Source: Rouxiella aceris (lineage in GTDB: Bacteria; Pseudomonadota; Gammaproteobacteria; Enterobacterales; Enterobacteriaceae). From it: DNA of 64,000 nt. The notes under the pieces were generated by a model, which was given only the letters and a program-made list of their open reading frames with translations, was not told the origin of the DNA and made no database searches. Below are positions 28,992 through 38,360 of the stretch, one piece after another (within the stretch, counting starts at the first letter, position 1; every line of letters starts with the position of its first letter). Both the position numbers and the translations under genes were made by a program. The stretch lies in the NCBI RefSeq assembly GCF_012933545.1, contig NZ_JAADJU010000002.1, positions 248,001 through 312,000 of the forward strand, read 5' to 3'.

Positions 28992-30122
28992 CTAATTTTT
29001 TCTCGCCCCAGGCGTCCATTCAAAGCCCCAGCCAAAATGTTTGTCTAAAGACTCCCGGTCAGGGAAGAAACTGTTGAGGCGTTCAACTTTTATGTCACCA
29101 TCAACATTTTTTAATCTGGCTATCGCAGCGACATTATTGCGTTCGTTGCCATCAACCAGGGTGGAGCTTATCGGCGGCTGACCGGGGACATAAAGGGTGA
29201 TGGTGGCATTGGTGCCCTGCCAGTTATTTGTGCCACCGTAGATAAAGCTATAAATCAACACTTCATCAATATCCTGCCAGTTGCTTCCGTTGATGAAGAG
29301 CCATTCACCATCCTGGTCGTCGCCGTCACGCATATCTTTTTGCAACAACATATAAGGTGGTTTGTCGTAGTTACCGAGAAATTTACTCAGTGCCTCGACG
29401 CCGCTTTTTTTGCCATTTTTAAAACGAACAAATGCTGCGATATCCAGATCAATGGGTTGTTGGTGCGCACCTTGTTGCCAGGTCAGATTGGCTTTAATTT
29501 TCCCAAAGTCCTTACGCTTCGCCAGATTTATGCTGGGGTTATCCTGAGTTAAGCGAGTAGGGGAGGGTGCCGGGGAAAGCGCGACGGGCGTTTCTACTGG
29601 AGGGTTATTATAAGTATGCTGCCGATACCACCACCAGGCGAGCGCCAGCAGGGCCAATAAAAGCAGTAATAACAGCCAGGGCAGTAAGCGTCGTTGCCAG
29701 GATGCCGAGGCAATCGGCATGGGCGTTTGCTGCACAGGAATTGCCCAGTTGATCAATACAGGCTCGCCACCGACGCCATAGCAGCTTAGCCCTTGAGAAT
29801 GGGTGAGCAACATTTGCAAGGCATCAGCGGATTTATCCTCGCCGCGGGAGGCAAGCTGCTTAATCAGGCCTGCAAGGATATCCTGATATTGCTGGCGCTT
29901 GTTCTGTACTCTAAGCTGTTCAGTATCACTCAGTGCTGACAGTGGTGTTGCCAGCCCCTGGCGCTCTGTCCACCACTCAAGATTGCCTTCAGCACTCTGA
30001 CGTGCAGTAGCAAAGAGTAGGGCAAGAGACGGTGGCAGATGACGGCGGATAATCGCGACCGTTTCTTCGTAAGTTGCCAGCGTAGAATTATCAATTGGCG
30101 CTGCAGTTATTAATCGTTGCAT
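28992..30122 (-). CDS. Membrane-anchored TerD-like stress protein
   Basis: 376 residues. The N-terminal 140 residues are helical and without a signal. One membrane helix (about 145-165) with two arginines before it gives N-in, C-out. The C-terminal 190 residues match the TerD/CABP fold: KANLTWQQG, PIDLDIAAFVRF, the acidic calcium-type motif MRDGDDQDGEWLFIN, then VLIYSFIY and a closing FGWGFEWTPGA. TerD proteins are normally free in the cytoplasm and linked to tellurite and stress resistance; here the domain should face the periplasm. It lies upstream of srfA with a 50-base gap and probably in the same operon. Confidence 0.7.
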   Translation of the reverse strand: MQRLITAAPIDNSTLATYEETVAIIRRHLPPSLALLFATARQSAEGNLEWWTERQGLATPLSALSDTEQLRVQNKRQQYQDILAGLIKQLASRGEDKSADALQMLLTHSQGLSCYGVGGEPVLINWAIPVQQTPMPIASASWQRRLLPWLLLLLLLALLALAWWWYRQHTYNNPPVETPVALSPAPSPTRLTQDNPSINLAKRKDFGKIKANLTWQQGAHQQPIDLDIAAFVRFKNGKKSGVEALSKFLGNYDKPPYMLLQKDMRDGDDQDGEWLFINGSNWQDIDEVLIYSFIYGGTNNWQGTNATITLYVPGQPPISSTLVDGNERNNVAAIARLKNVDGDIKVERLNSFFPDRESLDKHFGWGFEWTPGARKN

Positions 30123-30278
30123 AACCCAGAATCATTATTATTGCCGTTGGCCTCAGTCACTTCATAGAGGACTGGCGGCATACCAGTAAGCGATATCAGT
30201 ATTGTTAGGTCACTGCTATCTCTTGGTCCATTTTATGCAACGTGACGGCCATCAACGCTCGCCACGTCGGCTGCGTTT

Positions 30279-30761
30279 TTAGTGAAGCGTATTTGCCTGC
30301 TCAAGCGCCTGAATTCTCTTTTTGGCGTCAGCAATTTTTTTCTCAATAACGGCAATTTCACTATCACTATTCGCTTTTTGAGATTGCTGTTGCAGTTCTT
30401 GCAGTTTTCTAATTTCTTGCTGGCGTTGTTTGTTTTGAACTTTGCTTGATTGCAGACGATTCAACGTCTGCGCCAGATCTGAGCGGACAGCCGTTAATTT
30501 GGCTTGCTCATTTTCCAGTTGCTGACTTGAGGCGAGTTCTCTGCTTTGCGTATTTGCCAGATCTTGTTTAGCGAGCTTATTTTCACGCTGGCTTTGCAGG
30601 ACTTGTTGCTCTTTCTCGTCAACTTTTTGTCTGTAACCGCCAGAGGTAGCGCAGTTCAACTTGGTGATAAAGCTGGGATCTTGCGCATGTAAATCGCAGT
30701 CCTGCGGGGTGGTTGCACAACCGGCAAGCAAGAATGGTGCGAGTAGGATGTATTTTCTCAT
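30279..30761 (-). CDS. Coiled-coil lipoprotein
   Basis: About 160 residues from the ATG at 30761, with a lipoprotein signal and lipobox LLAGC. The frame is open to 30938, but the extension lacks a ribosome site and would bury the signal. After a short cysteine-containing head (CDLHAQ, LNCATSG), residues 45-155 are one long charged coiled coil. The general layout recalls Lpp/TolC-periplasm spacers. It lies between the glycine-zipper lipoprotein and the TerD-like gene. Function unknown. Confidence 0.7.
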   Translation of the reverse strand: MRKYILLAPFLLAGCATTPQDCDLHAQDPSFITKLNCATSGGYRQKVDEKEQQVLQSQRENKLAKQDLANTQSRELASSQQLENEQAKLTAVRSDLAQTLNRLQSSKVQNKQRQQEIRKLQELQQQSQKANSDSEIAVIEKKIADAKKRIQALEQANTLH

Positions 30762-30852
30762 AAAGCCGTCCATGAACAGGGGCAACTTAATAAAATTGCG
30801 AGGCCCAAAATAGCCGTAAAAGGGGGCCGATAATAATACCGGCCCGCAATCA

Positions 30853-31593
30853 TCAACCCAGAGAAATAGCCTGGCGCTGACTGTACAAACCGTTCGCTTC
30901 TGATTCCAGCGCACTAATTTGAGCACTAAGTTGGTCATTTTCTTTGGTCAGTGTTGCTAGCTTGGCTTTTTCTGCTGCTGTCGTTGCCTTCTGTGCCTGC
31001 AGAGCCACTTTATAACCGGCTTTTGTTTCGTTCATCGCCTTGATTTGTGATTTCATTTCCTTGATGTTGGCATCAATTTGAGACAGGTCTTTAGCCGCGC
31101 CAGCTTTATCAAATCCGGCTTTATCTTTTTGCAGGCTAATTTTGGTCAGAGTGGCATGGTTTTCACTGATGACTTTTTTCATTGCAGTAGATGCTGTTTC
31201 CACATTGACGGTATCTTTATTGATGTCTTTACCCATCGCTTGCAGGCGATCTGCAGTCGTGGCGTAATTTTTCTTCAGACTATCCAGGTAGTAGTTGGTG
31301 GCAAAACCAGCCGCACATCCGGCAGCACCACCAATAGCGGCACCGGCAACAACTTTTTTAGTGTTTCCTGCTGCTAAACCTGCCAGTGCACCAATACCAG
31401 CACCAGCAACAGCACCTACGGCACAGCCTTGCGCGCCGGAAGCGGTGAAAAATTTGGATTGTTCACCGCTGGTCAGTCGGGCATCGGGTTTGGTGTCAGA
31501 CAGAAGAGTACTGCCAGTATTAGCGCAGCCACTAAGAAGCAGGGTGAGAGAAACCAGAAGACAGGTTGCGCTATGTTTAAACTTAATTACCAT
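30853..31593 (-). CDS. Glycine-zipper lipoprotein with coiled coil
   Basis: About 246 residues from the ATG at 31593, with AAGGAT upstream. Signal and lipobox LLSGC, then a Gly/Ala-rich glycine-zipper region with two hydrophobic hairpins (about 53-95, GAVAGAGIGALAGLAAG and GAAIGGAAGCAAG), then a long coiled coil to the C-terminus. Glycine zippers of this kind insert in or span membranes. It is the first gene of the leftward set, and the promoter should lie in the 31594-32160 gap. It pairs naturally with the next lipoprotein as an outer-membrane part of the machine. Confidence 0.7.
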   Translation of the reverse strand: MVIKFKHSATCLLVSLTLLLSGCANTGSTLLSDTKPDARLTSGEQSKFFTASGAQGCAVGAVAGAGIGALAGLAAGNTKKVVAGAAIGGAAGCAAGFATNYYLDSLKKNYATTADRLQAMGKDINKDTVNVETASTAMKKVISENHATLTKISLQKDKAGFDKAGAAKDLSQIDANIKEMKSQIKAMNETKAGYKVALQAQKATTAAEKAKLATLTKENDQLSAQISALESEANGLYSQRQAISLG

Positions 31594-32160
31594 CTGTTTT
31601 ATCCTTAAATTAGCAAATAGAGCAGCTTTGGACGTCACTGTGCTGCCCATCGATATTATTGATGTAAAAAATTTGTTAGAGGTCTGTGCGATTTGTCAAT
31701 ATTACAATGGTGGTCGATTTATAATCGTTTTTGCGCTGTTATTATCAATAACGATTTTCTTACCATCTCATTCAGGCATGTCTCAATAAGGATAAACATG
31801 TACATGGGGGAGCTTTATCCATAAAACACCAGATACCTATCGGCATACCCGTCGAAACCTTTAGCAGAAAAATGAAAAAAAATTAATGTTTCCGCAGGTG
31901 CATCGGTTTTAGTTCTTCTGCTCTTTTAGCCCCCTGTTTTGATAAAATTTACAGCAATACAAGGGGTGGTGTTGCTCCTGGGGTCTGCCAGGGTTTCGTT
32001 GCGTCCTCTGGCGTTTATTTGTTTTTTTGTTAAAAATGTTAAGTGTGGTGAATGTATTTAAATAACCCAAATCAATATTGCACAAACTTGCCCGTGCATT
32101 AAACTAGCCAATCCAAGAGCCATTTTTATCTGCTAACTCGTTATAAACGACGGATCGATT
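31594..32160. other. Divergent intergenic region at the head of the Srf/Tag/TerD operon
   Basis: About 570 bases without a gene. It should hold the promoter of the leftward operon and that of the rightward acyltransferase-like gene. A small inverted repeat (GGATAAA and TTTATCC, around 31791-31821) encloses the palindrome CATGTACATG. I cannot tie it to a known regulator. Confidence 0.5.
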
Positions 32161-32613
32161 ATGAAAATTATTAATTGTGAAATACGGGATGTGACTAGCG
32201 GAAATAACGTCAGAGTGATGAGTCCGGCGAATATTTATGAGTGCGAGCTGCATGACGATGTATTTATCGGTCCTTTTGTCGAAATTCAGAAAGGGTGTGT
32301 GATTGGTCGCGGCAGTCGTGTGCAGTCACACAGCTTTATTTGCGAGAATGTCACCCTGGGGGCAAACTGCTTTATTGGCCACAATGTCACCTTTGCCAAT
32401 GACTTGTTTAAGTGTGGTGCGCCGGATGCGGATGCGCGCAATTGGATTAACATTACCCTTGGCGATAATGTCAGCATTGGCAGCGGTGCGACAATTTTAA
32501 CCGATGCAATATGCAGTGGTTCAGTGATAGGTGCCGGCAGTGTGGTGGTCAAGCCGGTAACGGTGAAGGGCATTTATGCCGGTAATCCAGCCCGATTGAT
32601 CAGAGCGTTGTAA
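32161..32613 (+). CDS. Hexapeptide-repeat acyltransferase-like protein
   Basis: 150 residues made largely of left-handed beta-helix hexapeptide repeats (DVFIGPFVEIQKGCVIGRGSR, then VTLGANCFIGHNVTF, VSIGSGATIL, VIGAGSVVV) ending with AGNPARLIRAL, the usual tail of WbbJ/LacA-type O- or N-acetyltransferases. The acceptor is unknown; a nucleotide sugar or surface glycan is usual. The single-gene context gives no pathway. Confidence 0.75.
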   Translation: MKIINCEIRDVTSGNNVRVMSPANIYECELHDDVFIGPFVEIQKGCVIGRGSRVQSHSFICENVTLGANCFIGHNVTFANDLFKCGAPDADARNWINITLGDNVSIGSGATILTDAICSGSVIGAGSVVVKPVTVKGIYAGNPARLIRAL

Positions 32614-32713
32614 CTCATTAATGGGCCGCTTAAGCTGGCCCAGACAGTTACCGGTAAATTTGAGAGTATTTCAATGCAATATAAATACAAACTTTTTTAT
32701 AATGCTGTGTGCA

Positions 32714-32920
32714 TTAAAAGTACCAAATTAAAAATTTTCTTATTATTCTAAACAGGCCGAGAAAGCCAATAAAAACAAGGCAAGATAAGGAAATGTCTAC
32801 CAGAGTGTTTCCCTCGCCAACAATTTTTAGCGATGAAAAGGATACCAGTAACACCGTTAAAGAGAAGCTAAACAGAGCGGTTAGTTTTTTTATCCATAAA
32901 AAATTCGCTTTATTATTCAT
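32714..32920 (-). CDS. Small two-helix membrane protein
   Basis: 68 residues with a strong AAGGGAG ribosome site. Two hydrophobic segments (about 9-31 and 40-62) make an inner-membrane hairpin. It begins 21 bases after the tehA stop and is probably its operon partner. No family is recognised. Confidence 0.55.
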   Translation of the reverse strand: MNNKANFLWIKKLTALFSFSLTVLLVSFSSLKIVGEGNTLVDISLSCLVFIGFLGLFRIIRKFLIWYF

Positions 32921-32941
32921 TGTTTCTCCCTTATTAATTTT

Positions 32942-33934
32942 TTATAAACCAGAGCCTATCCGGGTAAAGACCAGCAGTTTTCCTTTAAGCAATAATAATA
33001 CTGTGCGCATAAACAACAAGCTAATCAGAAAGTTGCTAAACACAAAAAGGGGCAGTGCCAGCACCGGTAATATCCCGTCTGTAGCGGCATGGCCGAGATG
33101 CAGGGCGGTGGTGGCAAGGGCCGAAAGCCCGAATGAGAAACTCCAGAACGAAGCATTAAAGGGACTTTTCAGATACCAGGGAAACAGGCGGATCATAAAC
33201 AGCAATTGCAACAGACCGTAGCCGAACAGCATTTTTGCCAATACATCCACTTCGCCGCCATTGATTGCCAGCCAGGCGCTGCATGCCACCAGCGCCGGGG
33301 CCAGTTGAATACCGAGCGAGGTCCGTACCGCTATGGGCATTTCTCCCTGATTGCGCATCCGTTGCAAAATGGCCGGTTCCAGACTGAGCCAGGAGAAGAT
33401 CCCCGCCCCCAGAAACAGCAGACCCAGGTCGTGATAACCTAACGTCCCACAGGCCATGCAACTGATAAAGTTATTGGCCACGGTCGGCAGATAGAGCCCC
33501 GGCGTAGTGGCTTCATGATCGTGTTTTCCTCGCCACAGTCCGGCACTTTGCCAGGCGGCATAGACCAACTGTGTGACGGCCCCGGCGACAAACATGGCAA
33601 CAGTCAGTGCATGCCACCAGGGCGCAATCCCCATCGCCACCAGCATGGTAGTCGCCGGGAACAGGCTGACATAACTGCTCATTAGCGGATGTTCGATTTC
33701 CGCTTTTACGCTGTGAGGAAAACGCACTAAGCGGTATATAAAAGCGCAGGCAAGCAGCAACCAAATAAGCGTCGCCATTACCACTAATCCATCACCAATT
33801 ATCATCGGCACCGGCCAAATAGTGGCGGCATAACGCCAGCCAAAACCGGCGCCAATGGTGCCCAGCACCATGCCAAAATAACCAGCGGGTAAATTCAGAC
33901 GAAGAGGGGGGGTTCTAACAGCAGAATTGTTCAT
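32942..33934 (-). CDS. tehA: TehA-family (SLAC1-fold) membrane transporter
   Basis: 330 residues, with about ten membrane helices and the opening [19 protein letters not shown], typical of TehA, an anion-channel-like protein whose overproduction gives tellurite resistance. It is not next to tehB as in E. coli; here it is divergent from hmp, and tehB sits about 4.4 kb away behind norW. The conserved Phe-gate region and the late [11 protein letters not shown] loop are present. Natural substrate uncertain. Confidence 0.85.
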   Translation of the reverse strand: MNNSAVRTPPLRLNLPAGYFGMVLGTIGAGFGWRYAATIWPVPMIIGDGLVVMATLIWLLLACAFIYRLVRFPHSVKAEIEHPLMSSYVSLFPATTMLVAMGIAPWWHALTVAMFVAGAVTQLVYAAWQSAGLWRGKHDHEATTPGLYLPTVANNFISCMACGTLGYHDLGLLFLGAGIFSWLSLEPAILQRMRNQGEMPIAVRTSLGIQLAPALVACSAWLAINGGEVDVLAKMLFGYGLLQLLFMIRLFPWYLKSPFNASFWSFSFGLSALATTALHLGHAATDGILPVLALPLFVFSNFLISLLFMRTVLLLLKGKLLVFTRIGSGL

Positions 33935-34173
33935 TTTTTTAATTCAAATAAAGTTTAAACAAATAGTAGTTTTTTTATCTCACAAAATCAATGGCTGCCA
34001 GAATAGGCCTTCTATCTATAAAGTAGTATATTGATTTACCCCTCTTTTGGTATTCAATCTGCCTCTATGTGCAATTTTTTTGACACATCATTCTCTGTGC
34101 TGTTTTTGTTATTAATCCCTCTTTGGAATGTTAAGAAATCAATATTTGTTTGAGGCTTGTAATAATAAAATTA

Positions 34174-34196
34174 AAGATGTATTTTAAATGCATCTT
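34174..34196. promoter_or_regulatory. NsrR operator upstream of hmp
   Basis: A 23-bp near-perfect palindrome, AAGATGTATTT-T-AAATGCATCTT (11-1-11, one mismatch), matches the full NsrR consensus as I know it from E. coli. It lies 23 bases ahead of the hmp start, where bound NsrR would block RNA polymerase until nitric oxide damages its iron-sulphur cluster. Confidence 0.85.
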
Positions 34197-34218
34197 TTGT
34201 TGTGGAGTGAGGTGCATA

Positions 34219-35502
34219 GTGTTAACCGAAGAGCAGAAAGAGTTAGTAAAGGCGACAGTTCCGGTACTGCGGGCAAACGGCGTGGCGCTGACTGAGTATT
34301 TTTACAATCGTATGCTGAGCAATAATCCTGTGTTAAAAGAAACCTTTAACATGGGGAATCAACGCAGCGGAGCACAGGCAAAAGCCCTGGCGGGGGCGGT
34401 ACTGGCTTATGCGGAAAATATCGACGATCCCAGCGTACTGGCACCGGTCATTGAGCTGGTATGTAATAAGCATGTCAGTTTAAATATTCAGGCTCCGGAT
34501 TACGCTATTGTCGGCGAGAACTTGCTTCACTCTATCAGCGAAGTGCTGGCCATTTCGATGGATGATCCGTTAATAAGCGCCTGGGCAATAGCCTATGGAC
34601 AGCTTGCTGATTTATTTATTGCCACGGAAAAAGCCATTTATAGCGAGCACGAAACAACCGCTGGTAGCTGGTTGGGATGGCGCAATTTTATTATTAAAAG
34701 CAAGATTAATGAAAGTGATGAAATTACTTCATTCTATCTGACACCCGAGGATGGCAAGCCATTACCGTTATATAAGCCAGGGCAGTATATCACTTTACGT
34801 ATTATGGTCCCTGAGCTTGGCATTAAGCAGCCACGTCAATATAGTTTATCCGATAGCCCCTCGGGGGAATATTTGCGCATCTCGGTTAAACGCGAGTATG
34901 CGCGTACCGAAGATCATAACCCGGGCTATGTCTCCTCGACCTTGCATCAGGTAGCACAAGAAGGCGACCGGGTTGAACTCAGTGCACCCTGCGGAAACTT
35001 TTTCCTGGTCAATGCTGATAACAGCAATGTGTTTATCAGCGCAGGGATAGGGCAAACCCCCATGCTTGCTATGCTAAATCAGTTAGTAACTGGCGGATCC
35101 TCGACAGAAAATGAGCACACACTGCCGGGCAAAACAGAAGCGTATTTCTCCAGCGTCAACCAGGTTAAAAAACCGATATATTTTATCCATGCCGCTCGCG
35201 GTTCCAATGTGCATGGGATGCGCGCAGAGGTTCAGGCATTGGCCAATGAAAACCCTCATCTCCATGCCTTTGTGGCTTATGAAAATGTGGTAGCTGAAGA
35301 TATCCTCGGTAAAGACTACCATCTGCAAGGCCGACTCGATCTCAAGCAATTGCCGGAAAGTTATCTTCCCAAAGATGCCGATTATTACCTGTGTGGCCCA
35401 GCCCCCTTTATGCAGCAGCAAAGAGAGTCATTGCTGGAACTTTGCATTCCCGTAGAGAGAATACACAGTGAAGCCTTTGGTCCCGGAGGCGTTGCGCTTT
35501 AA
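34219..35502 (+). CDS. hmp: Flavohaemoprotein Hmp (nitric oxide dioxygenase)
   Basis: Converts NO and oxygen to nitrate using NADPH. The start is a GTG at 34219 with GAGG 6 bases upstream; the longer frame from 34150 runs through the NsrR operator. Counting from that GTG gives the haem pocket residues Tyr29, Gln53 and proximal His85 exactly as in E. coli. The FAD motif RQYSLSD and the NADPH loop GIGQTPMLAML follow. Length is 427 residues against about 396 for E. coli; the excess is mainly a polar insert of roughly 25-30 residues near 293-322 (GGSSTENEHTLPGKTEAYF) in the NAD-binding domain. Divergent from tehA. Confidence 0.93.
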   Translation: MLTEEQKELVKATVPVLRANGVALTEYFYNRMLSNNPVLKETFNMGNQRSGAQAKALAGAVLAYAENIDDPSVLAPVIELVCNKHVSLNIQAPDYAIVGENLLHSISEVLAISMDDPLISAWAIAYGQLADLFIATEKAIYSEHETTAGSWLGWRNFIIKSKINESDEITSFYLTPEDGKPLPLYKPGQYITLRIMVPELGIKQPRQYSLSDSPSGEYLRISVKREYARTEDHNPGYVSSTLHQVAQEGDRVELSAPCGNFFLVNADNSNVFISAGIGQTPMLAMLNQLVTGGSSTENEHTLPGKTEAYFSSVNQVKKPIYFIHAARGSNVHGMRAEVQALANENPHLHAFVAYENVVAEDILGKDYHLQGRLDLKQLPESYLPKDADYYLCGPAPFMQQQRESLLELCIPVERIHSEAFGPGGVAL

Positions 35503-35550
35503 CCTTTTCCCGTTGCAAGTGTCGCCAGCGTTAGGCTAGGCCTTGCAACT

Positions 35551-35606
35551 GTCAAAAAGACACTGTAACAGTCAAAATGACAATAAATCAGCATTGTCAT
35601 TTTGAC
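35551..35606. promoter_or_regulatory. Three NorR enhancer sites upstream of norV
   Basis: Three copies of GT-N7-AC with the GTCA-type half-sites NorR recognises: GTCAAAAAGAC (35551-35561), GTCAAAATGAC (35571-35581) and GTCATTTTGAC (35596-35606). Their starts are 20 and 25 bases apart. Three sites upstream of a sigma54 promoter is the arrangement established for E. coli norVW. Confidence 0.9.
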
Positions 35607-35648
35607 ATTATTAAATTTAAAACTATTTAAAATCAAGGTGATAAATGC

Positions 35649-35664
35649 TGGCACGCCGTTTGCT
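35649..35664 (+). promoter_or_regulatory. Sigma54 promoter of norV
   Basis: TGGCACGCCGTTTGCT has the GG (35650-35651) and GC (35662-35663) elements exactly 10 bases apart and fits the -24/-12 consensus TGGCACG-N4-TTGCT. Transcription should start about 11-12 bases downstream, about 35 bases ahead of the norV ATG. Confidence 0.9.
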
Positions 35665-35709
35665 ATCTCTATGTATCGATTATTAAATCAATCATTAAAG
35701 GTAACTAAC

Positions 35710-37206
35710 ATGGCGATTCAGGTAAAAAACAACATCCAGTGGGTTGGGCAACGTGACTGGGAAGTTCGCGATTTTCATGGCACTGAATATAAGACCCTGC
35801 GTGGCAGCAGCTATAACAGCTATCTGATCCGCGAAGAAAAAACCGTGTTAATCGACACCGTCGATCATAAATTCAGTCGCGAGTTTGTCCAGGCGCTGGC
35901 CGAGGAAATCGATCTCAATACCCTGGATTTTATCGTTATCAACCACGCCGAAGAAGATCATGCCGGCGCCCTGACTGAGCTGATGTCACGCATTCCCAAC
36001 ACGCCAATTTACTGTACCGCCAATGGTATCGACTCCATTAATGGCCATCATCATCACCCGGAATGGAATTTTAATATTGTCCATACCGGCGACACTTTGG
36101 ATATCGGCAATAATAAACAGCTGATCTTTGTAGAAACCCCGATGTTGCACTGGCCGGACAGTATGATGACCTATATCACCGGCGACGCAGTGCTGTTTAG
36201 TAATGACGCTTTTGGTCAGCATTACTGCGATGAGCATCTGTTTAATGATGAAGTTGATCAGAACGAACTGTTTGAACAGTGTCAGCGTTATTACGCGAAT
36301 ATTCTTACGCCGTTCAGCCGTCTGGTAGCACCCAAAATTCATGAAATTCTCGGTTTTAATCTGCCGGTCGATATGATCGCTACTTCACACGGCGTGGTAT
36401 GGCGGGATAACCCGACGCAGATTGTGCATCAGTATCTCGCCTGGGCAGCGGATTATCAGGAAGATCGCATCACGATTTTCTACGACACCATGTCCAATAA
36501 CACTCGTATGATGGCGGATGCAATTGCCCAAGGTATCAATGAAACCGATCCGCGGGTAAAGGTTAAAATCTTTAACGTGGCTCGCCATGACAAGAATGAA
36601 ATTCTCACTAACGTCTTCCGTTCCAAAGGTGTGTTGGTTGGTTCATCGACCATGAACAATGTGATGATGCCGAAGGTCGCCGGCATGCTGGAAGAGTTGG
36701 CAGGCCTGCGTTTTCGTAATAAGAAAGCCGCCGCATTCGGCAGTTTTGGCTGGAATGGCGGGGCGGTAGATCGTATCCAGACCCGTCTGATGGATTGCGG
36801 TTTTGAAACCTCGCTGGCGTTGAAAGCCAAGTGGCGTCCCGACCGTGACAATCTGGAACTCTGTCGTCAACACGGACGTGATATTGCCCGCCAATGGGCA
36901 TTGGAACCTTTGTTACCGGAACCAGCACCAGTCGCACAAACCCCCGTCAGCCCGCTGGCAGCCAGCGACGCACAGACTCCGCAACCGGTGGACACCGTGG
37001 TTTTAGCCGACAACGCGGCAAGTGCAGAGTTGGGGCCCTGTATGCAGTGCAGTGTCTGCCTGTGGATTTATGATCCACAACAAGGGGAGGCGATGCAGGA
37101 GGTTGCGCCTGGTACCTGCTGGCAGGATGTCCCGGATGATTTCTTATGCCCGGAATGTGCGATGGGTAAAGAGGTCTTTGATCCTCTGCCAGGGGAAGCA
37201 AAATGA
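35710..37206 (+). CDS. norV: Anaerobic nitric oxide reductase flavorubredoxin NorV
   Basis: Reduces NO to N2O anaerobically, with electrons from NorW. It is 498 residues from the ATG at 35710 ([14 protein letters not shown]); the frame is open to 35602, but that runs through the promoter. The beta-lactamase-like diiron domain has the HAEEDHAG ligand motif. The flavodoxin domain starts near [20 protein letters not shown] (about residue 255). After a Pro/Ala linker, the C-terminal rubredoxin has CSVC and CPEC. It overlaps norW by the ATGA junction. Confidence 0.97.
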   Translation: MAIQVKNNIQWVGQRDWEVRDFHGTEYKTLRGSSYNSYLIREEKTVLIDTVDHKFSREFVQALAEEIDLNTLDFIVINHAEEDHAGALTELMSRIPNTPIYCTANGIDSINGHHHHPEWNFNIVHTGDTLDIGNNKQLIFVETPMLHWPDSMMTYITGDAVLFSNDAFGQHYCDEHLFNDEVDQNELFEQCQRYYANILTPFSRLVAPKIHEILGFNLPVDMIATSHGVVWRDNPTQIVHQYLAWAADYQEDRITIFYDTMSNNTRMMADAIAQGINETDPRVKVKIFNVARHDKNEILTNVFRSKGVLVGSSTMNNVMMPKVAGMLEELAGLRFRNKKAAAFGSFGWNGGAVDRIQTRLMDCGFETSLALKAKWRPDRDNLELCRQHGRDIARQWALEPLLPEPAPVAQTPVSPLAASDAQTPQPVDTVVLADNAASAELGPCMQCSVCLWIYDPQQGEAMQEVAPGTCWQDVPDDFLCPECAMGKEVFDPLPGEAK

Positions 37207-38360
37207 ATAACGGCATTGTGATCATCGGATCCGGTTTTGCTGCCCGTCAGCTGGTGAAAAATCTGCGCAAACAAGATAGCCATGTTCCTATTACGCTGAT
37301 TGCCGACGATAGCTGCGATGAATATAACAAACCGGAACTCAGCCATGTTATCAGCCAGCAACAACTGGCAGATGCGCTGACCAGGGGATCCTCGGTCAGC
37401 TTTGCACAACAATATAATCTGCAACTGCATAGCAACACGCGGGTCATGGCCATCGATGCCGCAAGCCAACGGGTATCCAGCCAGCAGCACAGCTGGCAGT
37501 ACGATAAGCTGGTATTAGCCGTCGGGGCATCCGCTATTGTTCCACCGATAGCGGGTCACCAACATATGCTGACGCTCAACAGCCAGCAGGAATACCGTCA
37601 GTGTGAAGATCGTCTGTTGTCGGCGAAACGGGTATTGATCCTCGGCGGCGGCCTGATTGGCAGTGAGCTGGCAATGGATATGTGCCGTGCAGGTAAACAG
37701 GTGACGGTTATCGATCAGGCCAATAGCTTGTTATCGTCACTTATGCCGGTCGAGGTCAGTAGCCGCCTGCAATGCTCCCTGCAACAGATGGGGGTTGAAC
37801 TGCTGCTTAATCAGCAACTGGTCAGTCTGCAACTTGCGGAGGGAGGGCTGTTGGCCACCCTAAGTAACGGGCGGCAATTGCTGACGGACGCGGCTGTTTC
37901 CGCCGTCGGCTTACGGCCCAATAGCAAACTGGCCCGACAGGCGGGTTTGCAGGTAAATCGTGGCATTCTGGTGGATAGCTGTTTACAGACCTCGGCAGAG
38001 AACATTTATGCGCTGGGTGACTGCGCGGAAATTAATGGTCAATTACTGCCATTCCTGCAACCCATCCAGTTTGGTGCCATTACCTTAGCCAAAAATTTAC
38101 TCGGCACCCGCGACGGGTTAACACTGCCGCCGATGCTGATTAAAGTGAAGACCCCAGCTATGCCCATGCAACTGGCCGGGGAAACTCAGCGCCAGGATTT
38201 GCAATGGACTATCCTGGCCGAAGCACAGGGTATAATTGCCAAAGGATTTGATCGTCAACAGCAGTTACGAGCCTTTATTGTCAGTGAAGATCATATGAAG
38301 CAGGCGTTTGTTTTATTAAAAACGTTGAATAATTCCTATAAAACCCAGGAGCAGCAATGA
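37203..38360 (+). CDS. norW: Flavorubredoxin reductase NorW
   Basis: NADH-dependent FAD enzyme, 385 residues, that passes electrons to the rubredoxin domain of NorV. The N-terminal FAD loop ([13 protein letters not shown]), the NADH loop ([16 protein letters not shown], near 145) and the second FAD motif (IYALGDCAE, near 270) are complete. It is coupled to norV upstream and tehB downstream by ATGA overlaps. Confidence 0.95.
   Translation: MNNGIVIIGSGFAARQLVKNLRKQDSHVPITLIADDSCDEYNKPELSHVISQQQLADALTRGSSVSFAQQYNLQLHSNTRVMAIDAASQRVSSQQHSWQYDKLVLAVGASAIVPPIAGHQHMLTLNSQQEYRQCEDRLLSAKRVLILGGGLIGSELAMDMCRAGKQVTVIDQANSLLSSLMPVEVSSRLQCSLQQMGVELLLNQQLVSLQLAEGGLLATLSNGRQLLTDAAVSAVGLRPNSKLARQAGLQVNRGILVDSCLQTSAENIYALGDCAEINGQLLPFLQPIQFGAITLAKNLLGTRDGLTLPPMLIKVKTPAMPMQLAGETQRQDLQWTILAEAQGIIAKGFDRQQQLRAFIVSEDHMKQAFVLLKTLNNSYKTQEQQ

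Noticed and set aside
34150-34218. N-terminal extension of hmp
   Set aside because: It runs through the NsrR operator, and the GTG at 34219 with GAGG gives the standard haem residue numbering.
35602-35709. N-terminal extension of norV from the first ATG in frame
   Set aside because: It overlaps the third NorR site and the sigma54 promoter; the start at 35710 gives the normal NorV N-terminus.
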